Assembly: GCA_945949385.1 (NCBI GenBank) | Contig: CAMFEL010000116.1 | Location: forward strand, 1 to 6,152 | Length of the DNA: 6,152 nucleotides | Source of the DNA: an uncultured Clostridia bacterium | Lineage (GTDB): Bacteria; Bacillota; Clostridia; Oscillospirales; CAG-272 | Reading direction: 5' to 3' | In this document: positions 5,848 through 6,152 of the stretch, one piece after another | How the letters are laid out: each line of letters begins with the position of its first letter | Numbering within the stretch: the first letter of the stretch is position 1 | The notes under the pieces: model-generated | Told to the model about the DNA's origin: nothing | Seen by the model: the letters and a program-made list of their open reading frames with translations, nothing else | The model's database searches: none | Program-made: the position numbers and the translations under genes

Positions 5848-6152
5848 TCAGTCAATATGTCTTTCTATGTATTGGCAAAATTCTCTCAGAGTGTAGCAGT
5901 ATTCATCGGTTTCATCGTAGCCGGTAATCCCAAACTCCTCCGCAAGTCTTGAAATGAGGGAAAAATATTGCAGGCTGTCGGCGCCCAGATCGTTCAGCAC
6001 ATGGGTGTCCGCTTCAATATCGGCCTCGTTTACCGCAAGAGTATCGGAGATTATCTCCCGCACCTTTCTGCTCAGGGGGCTTGAAATATCAAAGCCCTCC
6101 CCCCTGTCCGAAAATCTAACCTCTGAAAATGGGGTACGCTTAACGCTTCCGT
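5848..6152 (-). CDS. Partial: C-terminus of an apparent AMP-forming acyl ligase fused to an ACP domain
   Basis: Only the last 100 residues lie in the window, and the frame stays open to the right edge. The final 75 or so form an ACP domain, with helix I around PLSRKVREIISDTL and the attachment motif LGADSL (serine at visible residue 59). A 71-residue reading from the GTG at 6063 would begin inside helix I, so a small stand-alone ACP is unlikely. The first visible residues, GSVKRTPFSEVRF, resemble the A10 end of ANL enzymes (GK[IV]xR in acyl-CoA or acyl-ACP synthetases), followed by a short linker. This suggests a fatty acyl-AMP ligase that loads its own ACP. Where ANL enzymes usually have the catalytic lysine, serine is seen. 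The stop lies one nt before the next PlsC gene. The ACP domain is certain; the ligase identity rests on about 13 residues. Confidence 0.75.
   Translation of the reverse strand, partial: GSVKRTPFSEVRFSDRGEGFDISSPLSRKVREIISDTLAVNEADIEADTHVLNDLGADSLQYFSLISRLAEEFGITGYDETDEYCYTLREFCQYIERHID

Noticed and set aside
5848..6063. A stand-alone 71-residue ACP starting at the GTG at 6063
   Set aside because: The start falls inside ACP helix I, and the frame remains open to the right edge with plausible ligase-like and linker residues, so it is better read as the end of a larger protein.

Overview
The window looks like a piece of a gut-type Bacillota chromosome (Clostridia, perhaps Oscillospirales or a relative). 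The evidence is indirect: mid-range GC, sigma-A promoters with AT-rich -10 boxes, AGGAG-type ribosome binding sites, clostridial-looking stand-alone acyl carrier and PlsC proteins, and a membrane-anchored GHL10 protein of the YngK type. All seven genes lie on the minus strand, so transcription runs from right to left. Nothing in the window indicates a phage, an IS element, CRISPR or an RNA gene.

Right half (about 3787-6152), read 6152 to 3787: a tightly packed acyl-lipid operon. It opens with the C-terminus of a larger protein cut by the window edge, which looks like the tail of an AMP-forming acyl ligase fused to an acyl carrier (ACP) domain. Two PlsC-type acyltransferases follow, then a stand-alone ACP, then a small LRAT/PLAAT-like (NlpC/P60-fold) thiol acyltransferase. 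Three of the four junctions are ATGA stop/start overlaps and the fourth is a 1-nt gap, so the genes are probably translationally coupled. A strong intrinsic terminator abuts the last stop codon. A working model is that the ligase loads fatty acids onto ACP, the PlsC proteins move acyl chains to a glycerol-type or other acceptor, and the LRAT protein carries out a further acyl transfer or hydrolysis through a cysteine thioester. The product cannot be deduced from the sequence.

Middle (813-3767): a strong extended -10 sigma-A promoter drives a GH20 beta-N-acetylhexosaminidase without a signal peptide, followed 90 nt later by a membrane-anchored GHL10 (DUF187) glycosidase-like protein starting at GTG. 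The pair fits turnover of GlcNAc-containing glycans, possibly denuded peptidoglycan strands, with one enzyme outside and one inside the membrane.

Left part (1-758): a separate sigma-A promoter precedes an unrecognised membrane protein with four predicted membrane segments. Beyond its stop, the first 101 bases hold three imperfect copies of a 33-bp unit and no convincing terminator.

The most unusual item is the LRAT-like protein built into an ACP/acyltransferase operon next to an apparent ligase-ACP fusion. Its catalytic NCEHF motif is intact, but the second triad histidine appears to be glutamine.
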